Assembly (NCBI GenBank): GCA_964057225.1
Contig: OZ059899.1
Location: 3,596,001-3,660,000, forward strand
DNA: 64,000 bases
Reading direction: 5' to 3'
DNA from: Auanema rhodensis
Lineage: Eukaryota > Nematoda > Chromadorea > Rhabditida > Rhabditidae
The number at the start of each line of letters is the position of its first letter. The first letter of the stretch is position 1. The notes under the pieces were generated by a model. The model was not told the DNA's origin. It saw only the letters and a list, made by a program, of their open reading frames with translations, and did no database searches. Of this stretch, positions 10,531 through 24,215 are shown one piece after another. The position numbers and the translations under genes were made by a program.

Positions 10531-13500
10531 GCACCGAGATATCAACTGATATAAGTTCACACATATATACCCGATTTTCACCCTGAAGAATTAATTTTTT
10601 CGTTGAATAACATTGTCCATCGTCTTTGCCTTGAAAAAAGGAATCTAAAAACATCTACTTTTTGCTAAATTATTTTGAAATTTTTCGAAAAAATTTTTGT
10701 CAAAATGTTTTTGGAAGCAATGTTGAGTGTACATGGAAACTCAACATACACTAATGCATCATTTTTCAAACGATCATAACTAATTTGTGTATTAAGCGTT
10801 TCTCAATGTAGTATAGTGCATTCGATGCGGATTTTCAAGCTGCGTCGATCTGTGTTATCAGATTTGCGCTAGCTTAAAAATGCACCGAGATATCAACTGA
10901 TATAAGTTCACACATATATACCCGATTTTCACCCTGAAGAATTAATTTTTTCGTTGAATAACATTGTCCATCGTCTTTGCCTTGAAAAAAGGAATCTAAA
11001 AACATCTACTTTTTGCTAAATTATTTTGAAATTTTTCGAAAAAATTTTTGTCAAAATGTTTTTGGAAGCAATGTTGAGTGTACATGGAAACTCAACATAC
11101 ACTAATGCATCATTTTTCAAACGATCATAACTAATTTTTGTATTAAGCGTTTCTCAATGTAGTATAGTGCATTCGATGCGGATTTTCAAGCTGCGTCGAT
11201 CTGTGTTATCAGATTTGCGCTAGCTTAAAAATGCACCGAGATATCAACTGATATAAGTTCACACATATATACCCGATTTTCACCCTGAAGAATTAATTTT
11301 TTCGTTGAATAACATTGTCCATCGTCTTTGCCTTGAGAAAAGGAATCTAAAAACATCTACTTTTTGCTAAATTATTTTGAAATTTTTCGAAAAAATTTTT
11401 GTCAAAATGTTTTTGGAAGCAATGTTGAGTGTACATGGAAACTCAACATACACTAATGCATCATTTTTCAAACGATCATAACTAATTTTTGTATCAAGTG
11501 TTTCTCAATGTAGTATAGTGCATTCGATGCGGATTTTTAAGCTGCGTCGATCTGTGTTATCAGATTTGCGCTAGCTTAAAAATGCACCGAGATATCAACT
11601 GATATAAGTTCACACTTATATCCTCGATTTTCACCCTGAAGAATTAATTTTTTCGTTGAATAACATTGTCCATCGTCTTTGCCTGGAAAAATGGAATCTA
11701 AAAACATCTACTTTTTGCTAAATTATTTTGAAATTTTTCGAAAAAATTTTTGTCAAAATGTTTTTGGAAGCAATGTTGAGTGTACATGGAAACTCAACAT
11801 ACACTAATGCATCATTTTTCAAACGATCATAACTAATTTTTGTATTAAGCGTTTCTCAATGTAGTTTAGTGCATTCGATGCGGATTTTCAAGCTGCGTCG
11901 ATCTGTGTTATCAGATTTGCGCTAGCTTAAAAATGCACCGAGATATCAACTGATATAAGTTCACACATATATACCCGATTTTCACCCTGAAGAATTAATT
12001 TTTTCGTTGAATAACATTGTCCATCGTCTTTGCCTTGAAAAAAGGAATCTAAAAACATCTACTTTTTGCTAAATTATTTTGAAATTTTTCGAAAAAATTT
12101 TTGTCAAAATGTTTTTGGAAGCAATGTTGAGTGTACATGGAAACTCAACATACACTAATGCATCATTTTTCAAACGATCATAACTAATTTGTGTATTAAG
12201 CGTTTCTCAATGTAGTATAGTGCATTCGATGCGGATTTTCAAGCTGCGTCGATCTGTGTTATCAGATTTGCGCTAGCTTAAAAATGCACCGAGATATCAA
12301 CTGATATAAGTTCACACATATATACCCGATTTTCACCCTGAAGAATTAATTTTTTCGTTGAATAACATTGTCCATCGTCTTTGCCTTGAAAAAAGGAATC
12401 TAAAAACATCTACTTTTTGCTAAATTATTTTGAAATTTTTCGAAAAAATTTTTGTCAAAATGTTTTTGGAAGCAATGTTGAGTGTACATGGAAACTCAAC
12501 ATACACTAATGCATCATTTTTCAAACGATCATAACTAATTTGTGTATTAAGCGTTTCTCAATGTAGTATAGTGCATTCGATGCGGATTTTCAAGCTGCGT
12601 CGATCTGTGTTATCAGATTTGCGCTAGCTTAAAAATGCACCGAGATATCAACTGATATAAGTTCACACATATATACCCGATTTTCACCCTGAAGAATTAA
12701 TTTTTCCGTTGAATAACATTGTCCATCGTCTTTGCCTTGAAAAAAGGAATCTAAAAACATCTACTTTTTGCTAAATTATTTTGAAATTTTTCGAAAAAAT
12801 TTTTGTCAAAATGTTTTTGGAAGCAATGTTGAGTGTACATGGAAACTCAACATACACTAATGCATCATTTTTCAAACGATCATAACTAATTTTTGTATTA
12901 AGCGTTTCTCAATGTAGTATAGTGCATTCGATGCGGATTTTCAAGCTGCGTCGATCTGTGTTATCAGATTTGCGCTAGCTTAAAAATGCACCGAGATATC
13001 AACTGATATAAGTTCACACATATATACCCGATTTTCACCCTGAAGAATTAATTTTTTCGTTGAATAACATTGTCCATCGTCTTTGCCTTGAGAAAAGGAA
13101 TCTAAAAACATCTACTTTTTGCTAAATTATTTTGAAATTTTTCGAAAAAATTTTTGTCAAAATGTTTTTGGAAGCAATGTTGAGTGTACATGGAAACTCA
13201 ACATACACTAATGCATCATTTTTCAAACGATCATAACTAATTTTTGTATCAAGTGTTTCTCAATGTAGTATAGTGCATTCGATGCGGATTTTTAAGCTGC
13301 GTCGATCTGTGTTATCAGATTTGCGCTAGCTTAAAAATGCACCGAGATATCAACTGATATAAGTTCACACTTATATCCTCGATTTTCACCCTGAAGAATT
13401 AATTTTTTCGTTGAATAACATTGTCCATCGTCTTTGCCTGGAAAAATGGAATCTAAAAACATCTACTTTTTGCTAAATTATTTTGAAATTTTTCGAAAAA

Positions 13501-15795
13501 ATTTTTGTCAAAATGTTTTTGGAAGCAATGTTGAGTGTACATGGAAACTCAACATACACTAATGCATCATTTTTCAAACGATCATAACTAATTTTTGTAT
13601 TAAGCGTTTCTCAATGTAGTATAGTGCATTCGATGCGGATTTTCAAGCTGCGTCGATCTGTGTTATCAGATTTGCGCTAGCTTGAAAATGCACCGAGATA
13701 TCAACTGATATAAGTTCACACTTATATCCTCGATTTTCACCCTGAAGAATTAATTTTTTCGTTGAATAACATTGTCCATCGTCTTTGCCTGGAAAAATGG
13801 AATCTAAAAACATCTACTTTTTGCTAAATTATTTTGAAATTTTTCGAAAAAATTTTTGTCAAAATGTTTTTGGAAGCAATGTTGAGTGTACATGGAAACT
13901 CAACATACACTAATGCATCATTTTTCAAACGATCATAACTAATTTGTGTATTAAGCGTTTCTCAATGTAGTATAGTGCATTCGATGCGGATTTTCAAGCT
14001 GCGTCGATCTGTGTTATCAGATTTGCGCTAGCTTAAAAATGCACCGAGATATCAACTGATATAAGTTCACACATATATACCCGATTTTCACCCTGAAGAA
14101 TTAATTTTTTCGTTGAATAACATTGTCCATCGTCTTTGCCTTGAAAAAAGGAATCTAAAAACATCTACTTTTTGCTAAATTATTTTGAAATTTTTCGAAA
14201 AAATTTTTGTCAAAATGTTTTTGGAAGCAATGTTGAGTGTACATGGAAACTCAACATACACTAATGCATCATTTTTCAAACGATCATAACTAATTTGTGT
14301 ATTAAGCGTTTCTCAATGTAGTATAGTGCATTCGATGCGGATTTTCAAGCTGCGTCGATCTGTGTTATCAGATTTGCGCTAGCTTAAAAATGCACCGAGA
14401 TATCAACTGATATAAGTTCACACATATATACCCGATTTTCACCCTGAAGAATTAATTTTTTCGTTGAATAACATTGTCCATCGTCTTTGCCTTGAAAAAA
14501 GGAATCTAAAAACATCTACTTTTTGCTAAATTATTTTGAAATTTTTCGAAAAAATTTTTGTCAAAATGTTTTTGGAAGCAATGTTGAGTGTACATGGAAA
14601 CTCAACATACACTAATGCATCATTTTTCAAACGATCATAACTAATTTTTGTATTAAGCGTTTCTCAATGTAGTATAGTGCATTCGATGCGGATTTTCAAG
14701 CTGCGTCGATCTGTGTTATCAGATTTGCGCTAGCTTAAAAATGCACCGAGATATCAACTGATATAAGTTCACACATATATACCCGATTTTCACCCTGAAG
14801 AATTAATTTTTTCGTTGAATAACATTGTCCATCGTCTTTGCCTTGAGAAAAGGAATCTAAAAACATCTACTTTTTGCTAAATTATTTTGAAATTTTTCGA
14901 AAAAATTTTTGTCAAAATGTTTTTGGAAGCAATGTTGAGTGTACATGGAAACTCAACATACACTAATGCATCATTTTTCAAACGATCATAACTAATTTTT
15001 GTATCAAGTGTTTCTCAATGTAGTATAGTGCATTCGATGCGGATTTTTAAGCTGCGTCGATCTGTGTTATCAGATTTGCGCTAGCTTAAAAATGCACCGA
15101 GATATCAACTGATATAAGTTCACACTTATATCCTCGATTTTCACCCTGAAGAATTAATTTTTTCGTTGAATAACATTGTCCATCGTCTTTGCCTGGAAAA
15201 ATGGAATCTAAAAACATCTACTTTTTGCTAAATTATTTTGAAATTTTTCGAAAAAATTTTTGTCAAAATGTTTTTGGAAGCAATGTTGAGTGTACATGGA
15301 AACTCAACATACACTAATGCATCATTTTTCAAACGATCATAACTAATTTTTGTATTAAGCGTTTCTCAATGTAGTATAGTGCATTCGATGCGGATTTTCA
15401 AGCTGCGTCGATCTGTGTTATCAGATTTGCGCTAGCTTGAAAATGCACCGAGATATCAACTGATATAAGTTCACACTTATATCCTCGATTTTCACCCTGA
15501 AGAATTAATTTTTTCGTTGAATAACATTGTCCATCGTCTTTGCCTGGAAAAATGGAATCTAAAAACATCTACTTTTTGCTAAATTATTTTGAAATTTTTC
15601 GAAAAAATTTTTGTCAAAATGTTTTTGGAAGCAATGTTGAGTGTACATGGAAACTCAACATACACTAATGCATCATTTTTCAAACGCTCATAACTAATTT
15701 TTGTATTGAGCGTTTCTCAATGTAGTATAGTGCATTCGATGCGGATTTTCAAGCTGCGTCGATCTGTGTTATCAGATTTGCGCTAGCTTAAAAAT
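10531..15795. repeat. Three-copy 5-mer HOR (M31-M35, M36-M40, M41-M45)
   Basis: Each 1,755-bp unit reads A1G-A1N-A4S-B2N-x; A4S falls at 11233, 12988 and 14743, exactly 1,755 bp apart. The fifth slot differs between copies: A1G at 11935, a B2/G chimera at 13690, and B2L at 15445. Private marks help tell the copies apart: M34 has TAGTTTAG near mono-pos 280-286, and M37 has TTTTTCCG near 66-72. The neighbouring M46-M50 repeats the pattern with one extra A1N. Confidence 0.85.
13690..14040. repeat. Chimeric monomer M40 (B2 5' half, A1G 3' half)
   Basis: Mono-pos 33T, 39C, 41T, 102G and 109T are B2, while 243A, 257G and 264A are those of A1G; in every other monomer I read, 257G occurs with A1. 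The switch lies between 109 and 257. The slot is B2L in the next HOR copy and A1G in the previous one, so M40 looks like an unequal-crossover product between these two. Confidence 0.8.
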
Positions 15796-17550
15796 GCACC
15801 GAGATATCAACTGATATAAGTTCACACATATATACCCGATTTTCACCCTGAAGAATTAATTTTTTCGTTGAATAACATTGTCCATCGTCTTTGCCTTGAA
15901 AAAAGGAATCTAAAAACATCTACTTTTTGCTAAATTATTTTGAAATTTTTCGAAAAAATTTTTGTCAAAATGTTTTTGGAAGCAATGTTGAGTGTACATG
16001 GAAACTCAACATACACTAATGCATCATTTTTCAAACGATCATAACTAATTTGTGTATTAAGCGTTTCTCAATGTAGTATAGTGCATTCGATGCGGATTTT
16101 CAAGCTGCGTCGATCTGTGTTATCAGATTTGCGCTAGCTTAAAAATGCACCGAGATATCAACTGATATAAGTTCACACATATATACCCGATTTTCACCCT
16201 GAAGAATTAATTTTTTCGTTGAATAACATTGTCCATCGTCTTTGCCTTGAAAAAAGAAATCTAAAAACATCTACTTTTTGCTAAATTATTTTGAAATTTT
16301 TCGAAAAAATTTTTGTCAAAATGTTTTTGGAAGCAATGTTGAGTGTACATGGAAACTCAACATACACTAATGCATCATTTTTCAAACGATCATAACTAAT
16401 TTTTGTATTAAGCGTTTCTCAATGTAGTATAGTGCATTCGATGCGGATTTTCAAGCTGCGTCGATCTGTGTTATCAGATTTGCGCTAGCTTAAAAATGCA
16501 CCGAGATATCAACTGATATAAGTTCACACATATATACCCGATTTTCACCCTGAAGAATTAATTTTTTCGTTGAATAACATTGTCCATCGTCTTTGCCTTG
16601 AAAAAAGGAATCTAAAAACATCTACTTTTTGCTAAATTATTTTGAAATTTTTCGAAAAAATTTTTGTCAAAATGTTTTTGGAAGCAATGTTGAGTGTACA
16701 TGGAAACTCAACATACACTAATGCATCATTTTTCAAACGATCATAACTAATTTTTGTATTAAGCGTTTCTCAATGTAGTATAGTGCATTCGATGCGGATT
16801 TTCAAGCTGCGTCGATCTGTGTTATCAGATTTGCGCTAGCTTAAAAATGCACCGAGATATCAACTGATATAAGTTCACACATATATACCCGATTTTCACC
16901 CTGAAGAATTAATTTTTTCGTTGAATAACATTGTCCATCGTCTTTGCCTTGAGAAAAGGAATCTAAAAACATCTACTTTTTGCTAAATTATTTTGAAATT
17001 TTTCGAAAAAATTTTTGTCAAAATGTTTTTGGAAGCAATGTTGAGTGTACATGGAAACTCAACATACACTAATGCATCATTTTTCAAACGATCATAACTA
17101 ATTTTTGTATCAAGTGTTTCTCAATGTAGTATAGTGCATTCGATGCGGATTTTTAAGCTGCGTCGATCTGTGTTATCAGATTTGCGCTAGCTTAAAAATG
17201 CACCGAGATATCAACTGATATAAGTTCACACTTATATCCTCGATTTTCACCCTGAAGAATTAATTTTTTCGTTGAATAACATTGTCCATCGTCTTTGCCT
17301 GGAAAAATGGAATCTAAAAACATCTACTTTTTGCTAAATTATTTTGAAATTTTTCGAAAAAATTTTTGTCAAAATGTTTTTGGAAGCAATGTTGAGTGTA
17401 CATGGAAACTCAACATACACTAATGCATCATTTTTCAAACGATCATAACTAATTTTTGTATTAAGCGTTTCTCAATGTAGTATAGTGCATTCGATGCGGA
17501 TTTTCAAGCTGCGTCGATCTGTGTTATCAGATTTGCGCTAGCTTAAAAAT

Positions 17551-20500
17551 GCACCGAGATATCAACTGATATAAGTTCACACATATATACCCGATTTTCA
17601 CCCTGAAGAATTAATTTTTTCGTTGAATAACATTGTCCATCGTCTTTGCCTTGAAAAAAGGAATCTAAAAACATCTACTTTTTGCTAAATTATTTTGAAA
17701 TTTTTCGAAAAAATTTTTGTCAAAATGTTTTTGGAAGCAATGTTGAGTGTACATGGAAACTCAACATACACTAATGCATCATTTTTCAAACGATCATAAC
17801 TAATTTTTGTATTAAGCGTTTCTCAATGTAGTATAGTGCATTCGATGCGGATTTTCAAGCTGCGTCGATCTGTGTTATCAGATTTGCGCTAGCTTAAAAA
17901 TGCACCGAGATATCAACTGATATAAGTTCACACATATATACCCGATTTTCACCCTGAAGAATTAATTTTTTCGTTGAATAACATTGTCCATCGTCTTTGC
18001 CTTGAAAAAAGGAATCTAAAAACATCTACTTTTTGCTAAATTATTTTGAAATTTTTCGAAAAAATTTTTGTCAAAATGTTTTTGGAAGCAATGTTGAGTG
18101 TACATGGAAACTCAACATACACTAATGCATCATTTTTCAAACGATCATAACTAATTTTTGTATTAAGCGTTTCTCAATGTAGTATAGTGCATTCGATGCG
18201 GATTTTCAAGCTGCGTCGATCTGTGTTATCAGATTTGCGCTAGCTTAAAAATGCACCGAGATATCAACTGATATAAGTTCACACATATATACCCGATTTT
18301 CACCCTGAAGAATTAATTTTTTCGTTGAATAACATTGTCCATCGTCTTTGCCTTGAAAAAAGGAATCTAAAAACATCTACTTTTTGCTAAATTATTTTGA
18401 AATTTTTCGAAAAAATTTTTGTCAAAATGTTTTTGGAAGCAATGTTGAGTGTACATGGAAACTCAACATACACTAATGCATCATTTTTCAAACGATCATA
18501 ACTAATTTGTGTATTAAGCGTTTCTCAATGTAGTATAGTGCATTCGATGCGGATTTTCAAGCTGCGTCGATCTGTGTTATCAGATTTGCGCTAGCTTAAA
18601 AATGCACCGAGATATCAACTGATATAAGTTCACACATATATACCCGATTTTCACCCTGAAAAATTAATTTTTTCGTTGAATAACATTGTCCATCGTCTTT
18701 GCCTTGAAAAAAGGAATCTAAAAACATCTACTTTTTGCTAAATTATTTTGAAATTTTTCGAAAAAATTTTTGTCAAAATGTTTTTGGAAGCAATGTTGAG
18801 TGTACATGGAAACTCAACATACACTAATGCATCATTTTTCAAACGATCATAACTAATTTTTGTATTAAGCGTTTCTCAATGTAGTATAGTGCATTCGATG
18901 CGGATTTTCAAGCTGCGTCGATCTGTGTTATCAGATTTGCGCTAGCTTAAAAATGCAAAGAGATATCAACTGATATAAGTTCACACATATATACCCGATT
19001 TTCACCCTGAAGAATTAATTTTTTCGTTGAATAACATTGTCCATCGTCTTTGCCTTGAAAAAAGGAATCTAAAAACATCTACTTTTTGCTAAATTATCTT
19101 GAAATTTTTCGAAAAAATTTTTGTCAAAATGTTTTTGGAAGCAATGTTGAGTGTACATGGAAACTCAACATACACTAATGCATCATTTTTCAAACGATCA
19201 TAACTAATTTTTGTATTAAGCGTTTCTCAATGTAGTATAGTGCATTCGATGCGGATTTTCAAGCTGCGTCGATCTGTGTTATCAGATTTGCGCTAGCTTA
19301 AAAATGCACCGAGATATCAACTGATATAAGTTCACACATATATACCCGATTTTCACCCTGAAGAATTAATTTTTTCGTTGAATAACATTGTCCATCGTCT
19401 TTGCCTTGAAAAAAGGAATCTAAAAACATCTACTTTTTGCTAAATTATTTTGAAATTTTTCGAAAAAATTTTTGTCAAAATGTTTTTGGAAGCAATGTTG
19501 AGTGTACATGGAAACTCAACATACACTAATGCATCATTTTTCAAACGATCATAACTAATTTTTGTATTAAGCGTTTCTCAATGTAGTATAGTGCATTCGA
19601 TGCGGATTTTCAAGCTGCGTCGATCTGTGTTATCAGATTTGCGCTAGCTTAAAAATGCACCGAGATATCAACTGATATAAGTTCACACATATATACCCGA
19701 TTTTCACCCTGAAGAATTAATTTTTTCGTTGAATAACATTGTCCATCGTCTTTGCCTTGAAAAAAGGAATCTAAAAACATCTACTTTTTGCTAAATTATT
19801 TTGAAATTTTTCGAAAAAATTTTTGTCAAAATGTTTTTGGAAGCAATGTTGAGTGTACATGGAAACTCAACATACACTAATGCATCATTTTTCAAACGAT
19901 CATAACTAATTTTTGTATTAAGCGTTTCTCAATGTAGTATAGTGCATTCGATGCGGATTTTCAAGCTGCGTCGATCTGTGTTATCAGATTTGCGCTAGCT
20001 TAAAAATGCACCGAGATATCAACTGATATAAGTTCACACATATATACCCGATTTTCACCCTGAAGAATTAATTTTTTCGTTGAATAACATTGTCCATCGT
20101 CTTTGCCTTGAAAAAAGGAATCTAAAAACATCTACTTTTTGCTAAATTATTTTGAAATTTTTCGAAAAAATTTTTGTCAAAATGTTTTTGGAAGCAATGT
20201 TGAGTGTACATGGAAACTCAACATACACTAATGCATCATTTTTCAAACGATCATAACTAATTTGTGTATTAAGCGTTTCTCAATGTAGTATAGTGCATTC
20301 GATGCGGATTTTCAAGCTGCGTCGATCTGTGTTATCAGATTTGCGCTAGCTTAAAAATGCACCGAGATATCAACTGATATAAGTTCACACATATATACCC
20401 GATTTTCACCCTGAAAAATTAATTTTTTCGTTGAATAACATTGTCCATCGTCTTTGCCTTGAAAAAAGGAATCTAAAAACATCTACTTTTTGCTAAATTA

Positions 20501-21060
20501 TTTTGAAATTTTTCGAAAAAATTTTTGTCAAAATGTTTTTGGAAGCAATGTTGAGTGTACATGGAAACTCAACATACACTAATGCATCATTTTTCAAACG
20601 ATCATAACTAATTTTTGTATTAAGCGTTTCTCAATGTAGTATAGTGCATTCGATGCGGATTTTCAAGCTGCGTCGATCTGTGTTATCAGATTTGCGCTAG
20701 CTTAAAAATGCAAAGAGATATCAACTGATATAAGTTCACACATATATACCCGATTTTCACCCTGAAGAATTAATTTTTTCGTTGAATAACATTGTCCATC
20801 GTCTTTGCCTTGAAAAAAGGAATCTAAAAACATCTACTTTTTGCTAAATTATTTTGAAATTTTTCGAAAAAATTTTTGTCAAAATGTTTTTGGAAGCAAT
20901 GTTGAGTGTACATGGAAACTCAACATACACTAATGCATCATTTTTCAAACGATCATAACTAATTTTTGTATTGAGCGTTTCTCAATGTAGTATAGTGCAT
21001 TCGATGCGGATTTTCAAGCTGCGTCGATCTGTGTTATCAGATTTGCGCTAGCTTAAAAAT
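17551..21060. repeat. Tandem 5-mer duplication (M51-M55 / M56-M60)
   Basis: 17551-19305 and 19306-21060 both read A1N-A1N-A1G-A1N-k. The fourth member of each has CCTGAAAAATT (mono-pos 57A) and the fifth begins GCAAAGAG (4A,5A) instead of GCACCGAG. The two k monomers differ: M55 has 144C with a normal 264A, M60 has 144T with 264G. The second copy leads into the central domain, whose k-L monomer matches M60. Confidence 0.8.
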
Positions 21061-24000
21061 GCACCGAGATATCAACTGATATAAGTTCACACATATATAC
21101 CCGATTTTCACCCTGAAGAATTAATTTTTTCGTTGAATAACCTTGTCCATCGTCTTTGCCTTGAAAAATGGAATCTAAAAGCATCTACTTTTTGCTAAAT
21201 TATCTTGAAATTTTTCGAAAAAATTTTTGTCAAAATGTTTTTGGAAGCAATGTTGAGTACATGGAAACTCAACATACACTAATGCATCATTTTTCAAACG
21301 ATCATAACTAATTTTTGTATTAAGCGTTTCTCAATGTAGTATAGTGCATTCGATGCGGATTTTCAAGCTGCGTCGATCTGTGTTATCAGATTTGCGCTAG
21401 CTTAAAAATGCACCGAGATATCAACTGATATAAGTTCACACTTATATCCTCGATTTTCACCCTGAAGAATTAATTTTTTCGTTGAATAACATTGTCCATC
21501 GTCTTTGCCTGGAAAAATGGAATCTAAAAACATCTACTTTTTGCTAAATTATTTTGAAATTTTTCGAAAAAATTTTTGTCAAAATGTTTTTGGAAGCAAT
21601 GTTGAGTGTACATGGAAACTCAACATACACTAATGCATCATTTTTCAAACGATCATAACTAATTTTTGTATTAAGCGTTTCTCAATGTAGTATAGTGCAT
21701 TCGATGCGGATTTTCAAGCTGCGTCGATCTGTGTTATCAGATTTGCGCTAGCTTAAAAATGCACCGAGATATCAACTGATATAAGTTCACACTTATATAC
21801 CCGATTTTCACCCTGAAGAATTAATTTTTTCGTTGAATAACCTTGTCCATCGTCTTTGCCTTGAAAAATGGAATCTAAAAGCATCTACTTTTTGCTAAAT
21901 TATCTTGAAATTTTTCGAAAAAATTTTTGTCAAAATGTTTTTGGAAGCAATGTTGAGTGTACATGGAAACTCAACATACACTAATGCATCATTTTTCAAA
22001 CGATCATAACTAATTTTTGTATTAAGCGTTTCTCAATGTAGTATAGTGCATTCGATGCGGATTTTCAAGCTGCGTCGATCTGTGTTATCAGATTTGCGCT
22101 AGCTTAAAAATGCACCGAGATATCAACTGATATAAGTTCACACTTATATCCTCGATTTTCACCCTGAAGAATTAATTTTTTCGTTGAATAACATTGTCCA
22201 TCGTCTTTGCCTGGAAAAATGGAATCTAAAAACATCTACTTTTTGCTAAATTATTTTGAAATTTTTCGAAAAAATTTTTGTCAAAATGTTTTTGGAAGCA
22301 ATGTTGAGTGTACATGGAAACTCAACATACACTAATGCATCATTTTTCAAACGATCATAACTAATTTTTGTATTAAGCGTTTCTCAATGTAGTATAGTGC
22401 ATTCGATGCGGATTTTCAAGCTGCGTCGATCTGTGTTATCAGATTTGCGCTAGCTTAAAAATGCAAAGAGATATCAACTGATATAAGTTCACACATATAT
22501 ACCCGATTTTCACCCTGAAGAATTAATTTTTTCGTTGAATAACATTGTCCATCGTCTTTGCCTTGAAAAAAGGAATCTAAAAACATCTACTTTTTGCTAA
22601 ATTATTTTGAAATTTTTCGAAAAAATTTTTGTCAAAATGTTTTTGGAAGCAATGTTGAGTGTACATGGAAACTCAACATACACTAATGCATCATTTTTCA
22701 AACGATCATAACTAATTTTTGTATTGAGCGTTTCTCAATGTAGTATAGTGCATTCGATGCGGATTTTCAAGCTGCGTCGATCTGTGTTATCAGATTTGCG
22801 CTAGCTTAAAAATGCACCGAGATATCAACTGATATAAGTTCACACATATATACCCGATTTTCACCCTGAAGAATTAATTTTTTCGTTGAATAACCTTGTC
22901 CATCGTCTTTGCCTTGAAAAATGGAATCTAAAAGCATCTACTTTTTGCTAAATTATCTTGAAATTTTTCGAAAAAATTTTTGTCAAAATGTTTTTGGAAG
23001 CAATGTTGAGTACATGGAAACTCAACATACACTAATGCATCATTTTTCAAACGATCATAACTAATTTTTGTATTAAGCGTTTCTCAATGTAGTATAGTGC
23101 ATTCGATGCGGATTTTCAAGCTGCGTCGATCTGTGTTATCAGATTTGCGCTAGCTTAAAAATGCACCGAGATATCAACTGATATAAGTTCACACTTATAT
23201 CCTCGATTTTCACCCTGAAGAATTAATTTTTTCGTTGAATAACATTGTCCATCGTCTTTGCCTGGAAAAATGGAATCTAAAAACATCTACTTTTTGCTAA
23301 ATTATTTTGAAATTTTTCGAAAAAATTTTTGTCAAAATGTTTTTGGAAGCAATGTTGAGTGTACATGGAAACTCAACATACACTAATGCATCATTTTTCA
23401 AACGATCATAACTAATTTTTGTATTAAGCGTTTCTCAATGTAGTATAGTGCATTCGATGCGGATTTTCAAGCTGCGTCGATCTGTGTTATCAGATTTGCG
23501 CTAGCTTAAAAATGCACCGAGATATCAACTGATATAAGTTCACACTTATATACCCGATTTTCACCCTGAAGAATTAATTTTTTCGTTGAATAACCTTGTC
23601 CATCGTCTTTGCCTTGAAAAATGGAATCTAAAAGCATCTACTTTTTGCTAAATTATCTTGAAATTTTTCGAAAAAATTTTTGTCAAAATGTTTTTGGAAG
23701 CAATGTTGAGTGTACATGGAAACTCAACATACACTAATGCATCATTTTTCAAACGATCATAACTAATTTTTGTATTAAGCGTTTCTCAATGTAGTATAGT
23801 GCATTCGATGCGGATTTTCAAGCTGCGTCGATCTGTGTTATCAGATTTGCGCTAGCTTAAAAATGCACCGAGATATCAACTGATATAAGTTCACACTTAT
23901 ATCCTCGATTTTCACCCTGAAGAATTAATTTTTTCGTTGAATAACATTGTCCATCGTCTTTGCCTGGAAAAATGGAATCTAAAAACATCTACTTTTTGCT

Positions 24001-24215
24001 AAATTATTTTGAAATTTTTCGAAAAAATTTTTGTCAAAATGTTTTTGGAAGCAATGTTGAGTGTACATGGAAACTCAACATACACTAATGCATCATTTTT
24101 CAAACGATCATAACTAATTTTTGTATCAAGTGTTTCTCAATGTAGTATAGTGCATTCGATGCGGATTTTTAAGCTGCGTCGATCTGTGTTATCAGATTTG
24201 CGCTAGCTTAAAAAT
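20710..24215. repeat. 5-mer duplication k/L-Edel-B2N-C/E-B2 (M60-M64 / M65-M69)
   Basis: 20710-22462 and 22463-24215 share the order: monomer starting GCAAAG with 264G; E monomer with a 2-bp deletion; B2N; C/E (33T with 39A,41C then 82C,109T,121G,144C); B2. The repeat length is 1,753 bp because each copy carries the same 2-bp deletion. The last member is B2N in the first copy and B2S in the second, so the second copy continues into the larger duplication. Confidence 0.85.
21061..21409. repeat. 349-bp monomer with GT deletion (M61)
   Basis: The monomer reads TGTTGAGTACATGG instead of TGTTGAGTGTACATGG, losing one GT near mono-pos 197-200 and with it the BsrGI site. The same deletion occurs in M66 (22814-23162), M81 (28077-28425) and M83 (28777-29125). 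Three of the four are E types; M81 is A1, so the deletion has crossed variant backgrounds or been converted. Confidence 0.9.

Larger units (their letters stand above)
1..18954. repeat. Left domain: A1 runs with A4S-B2N-B2L cassettes (M1-M54)
   Basis: Monomer order by eye: A1N E B2N B2S B2L | A1G A1G A1N A1G A1N A1N A1N A4S B2N B2L | A1N A1N A1G A1N B2L | A1N A1N A1G A1N A4S B2N B2L | A1G x4 A1N A4S B2N | A1G A1G A1N A4S B2N B2G | A1G A1N A4S B2N B2L | A1G A1N A1N A4S B2N | A1N A1N A1G A1N. The domain is almost wholly two families, A1 and B2, whose 5' halves differ at only five positions (33, 39, 41, 102, 109). Most B2N copies inside cassettes also carry 346G. The length of the A1 run varies, so this is a loose rather than fixed HOR. 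Confidence 0.85.
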
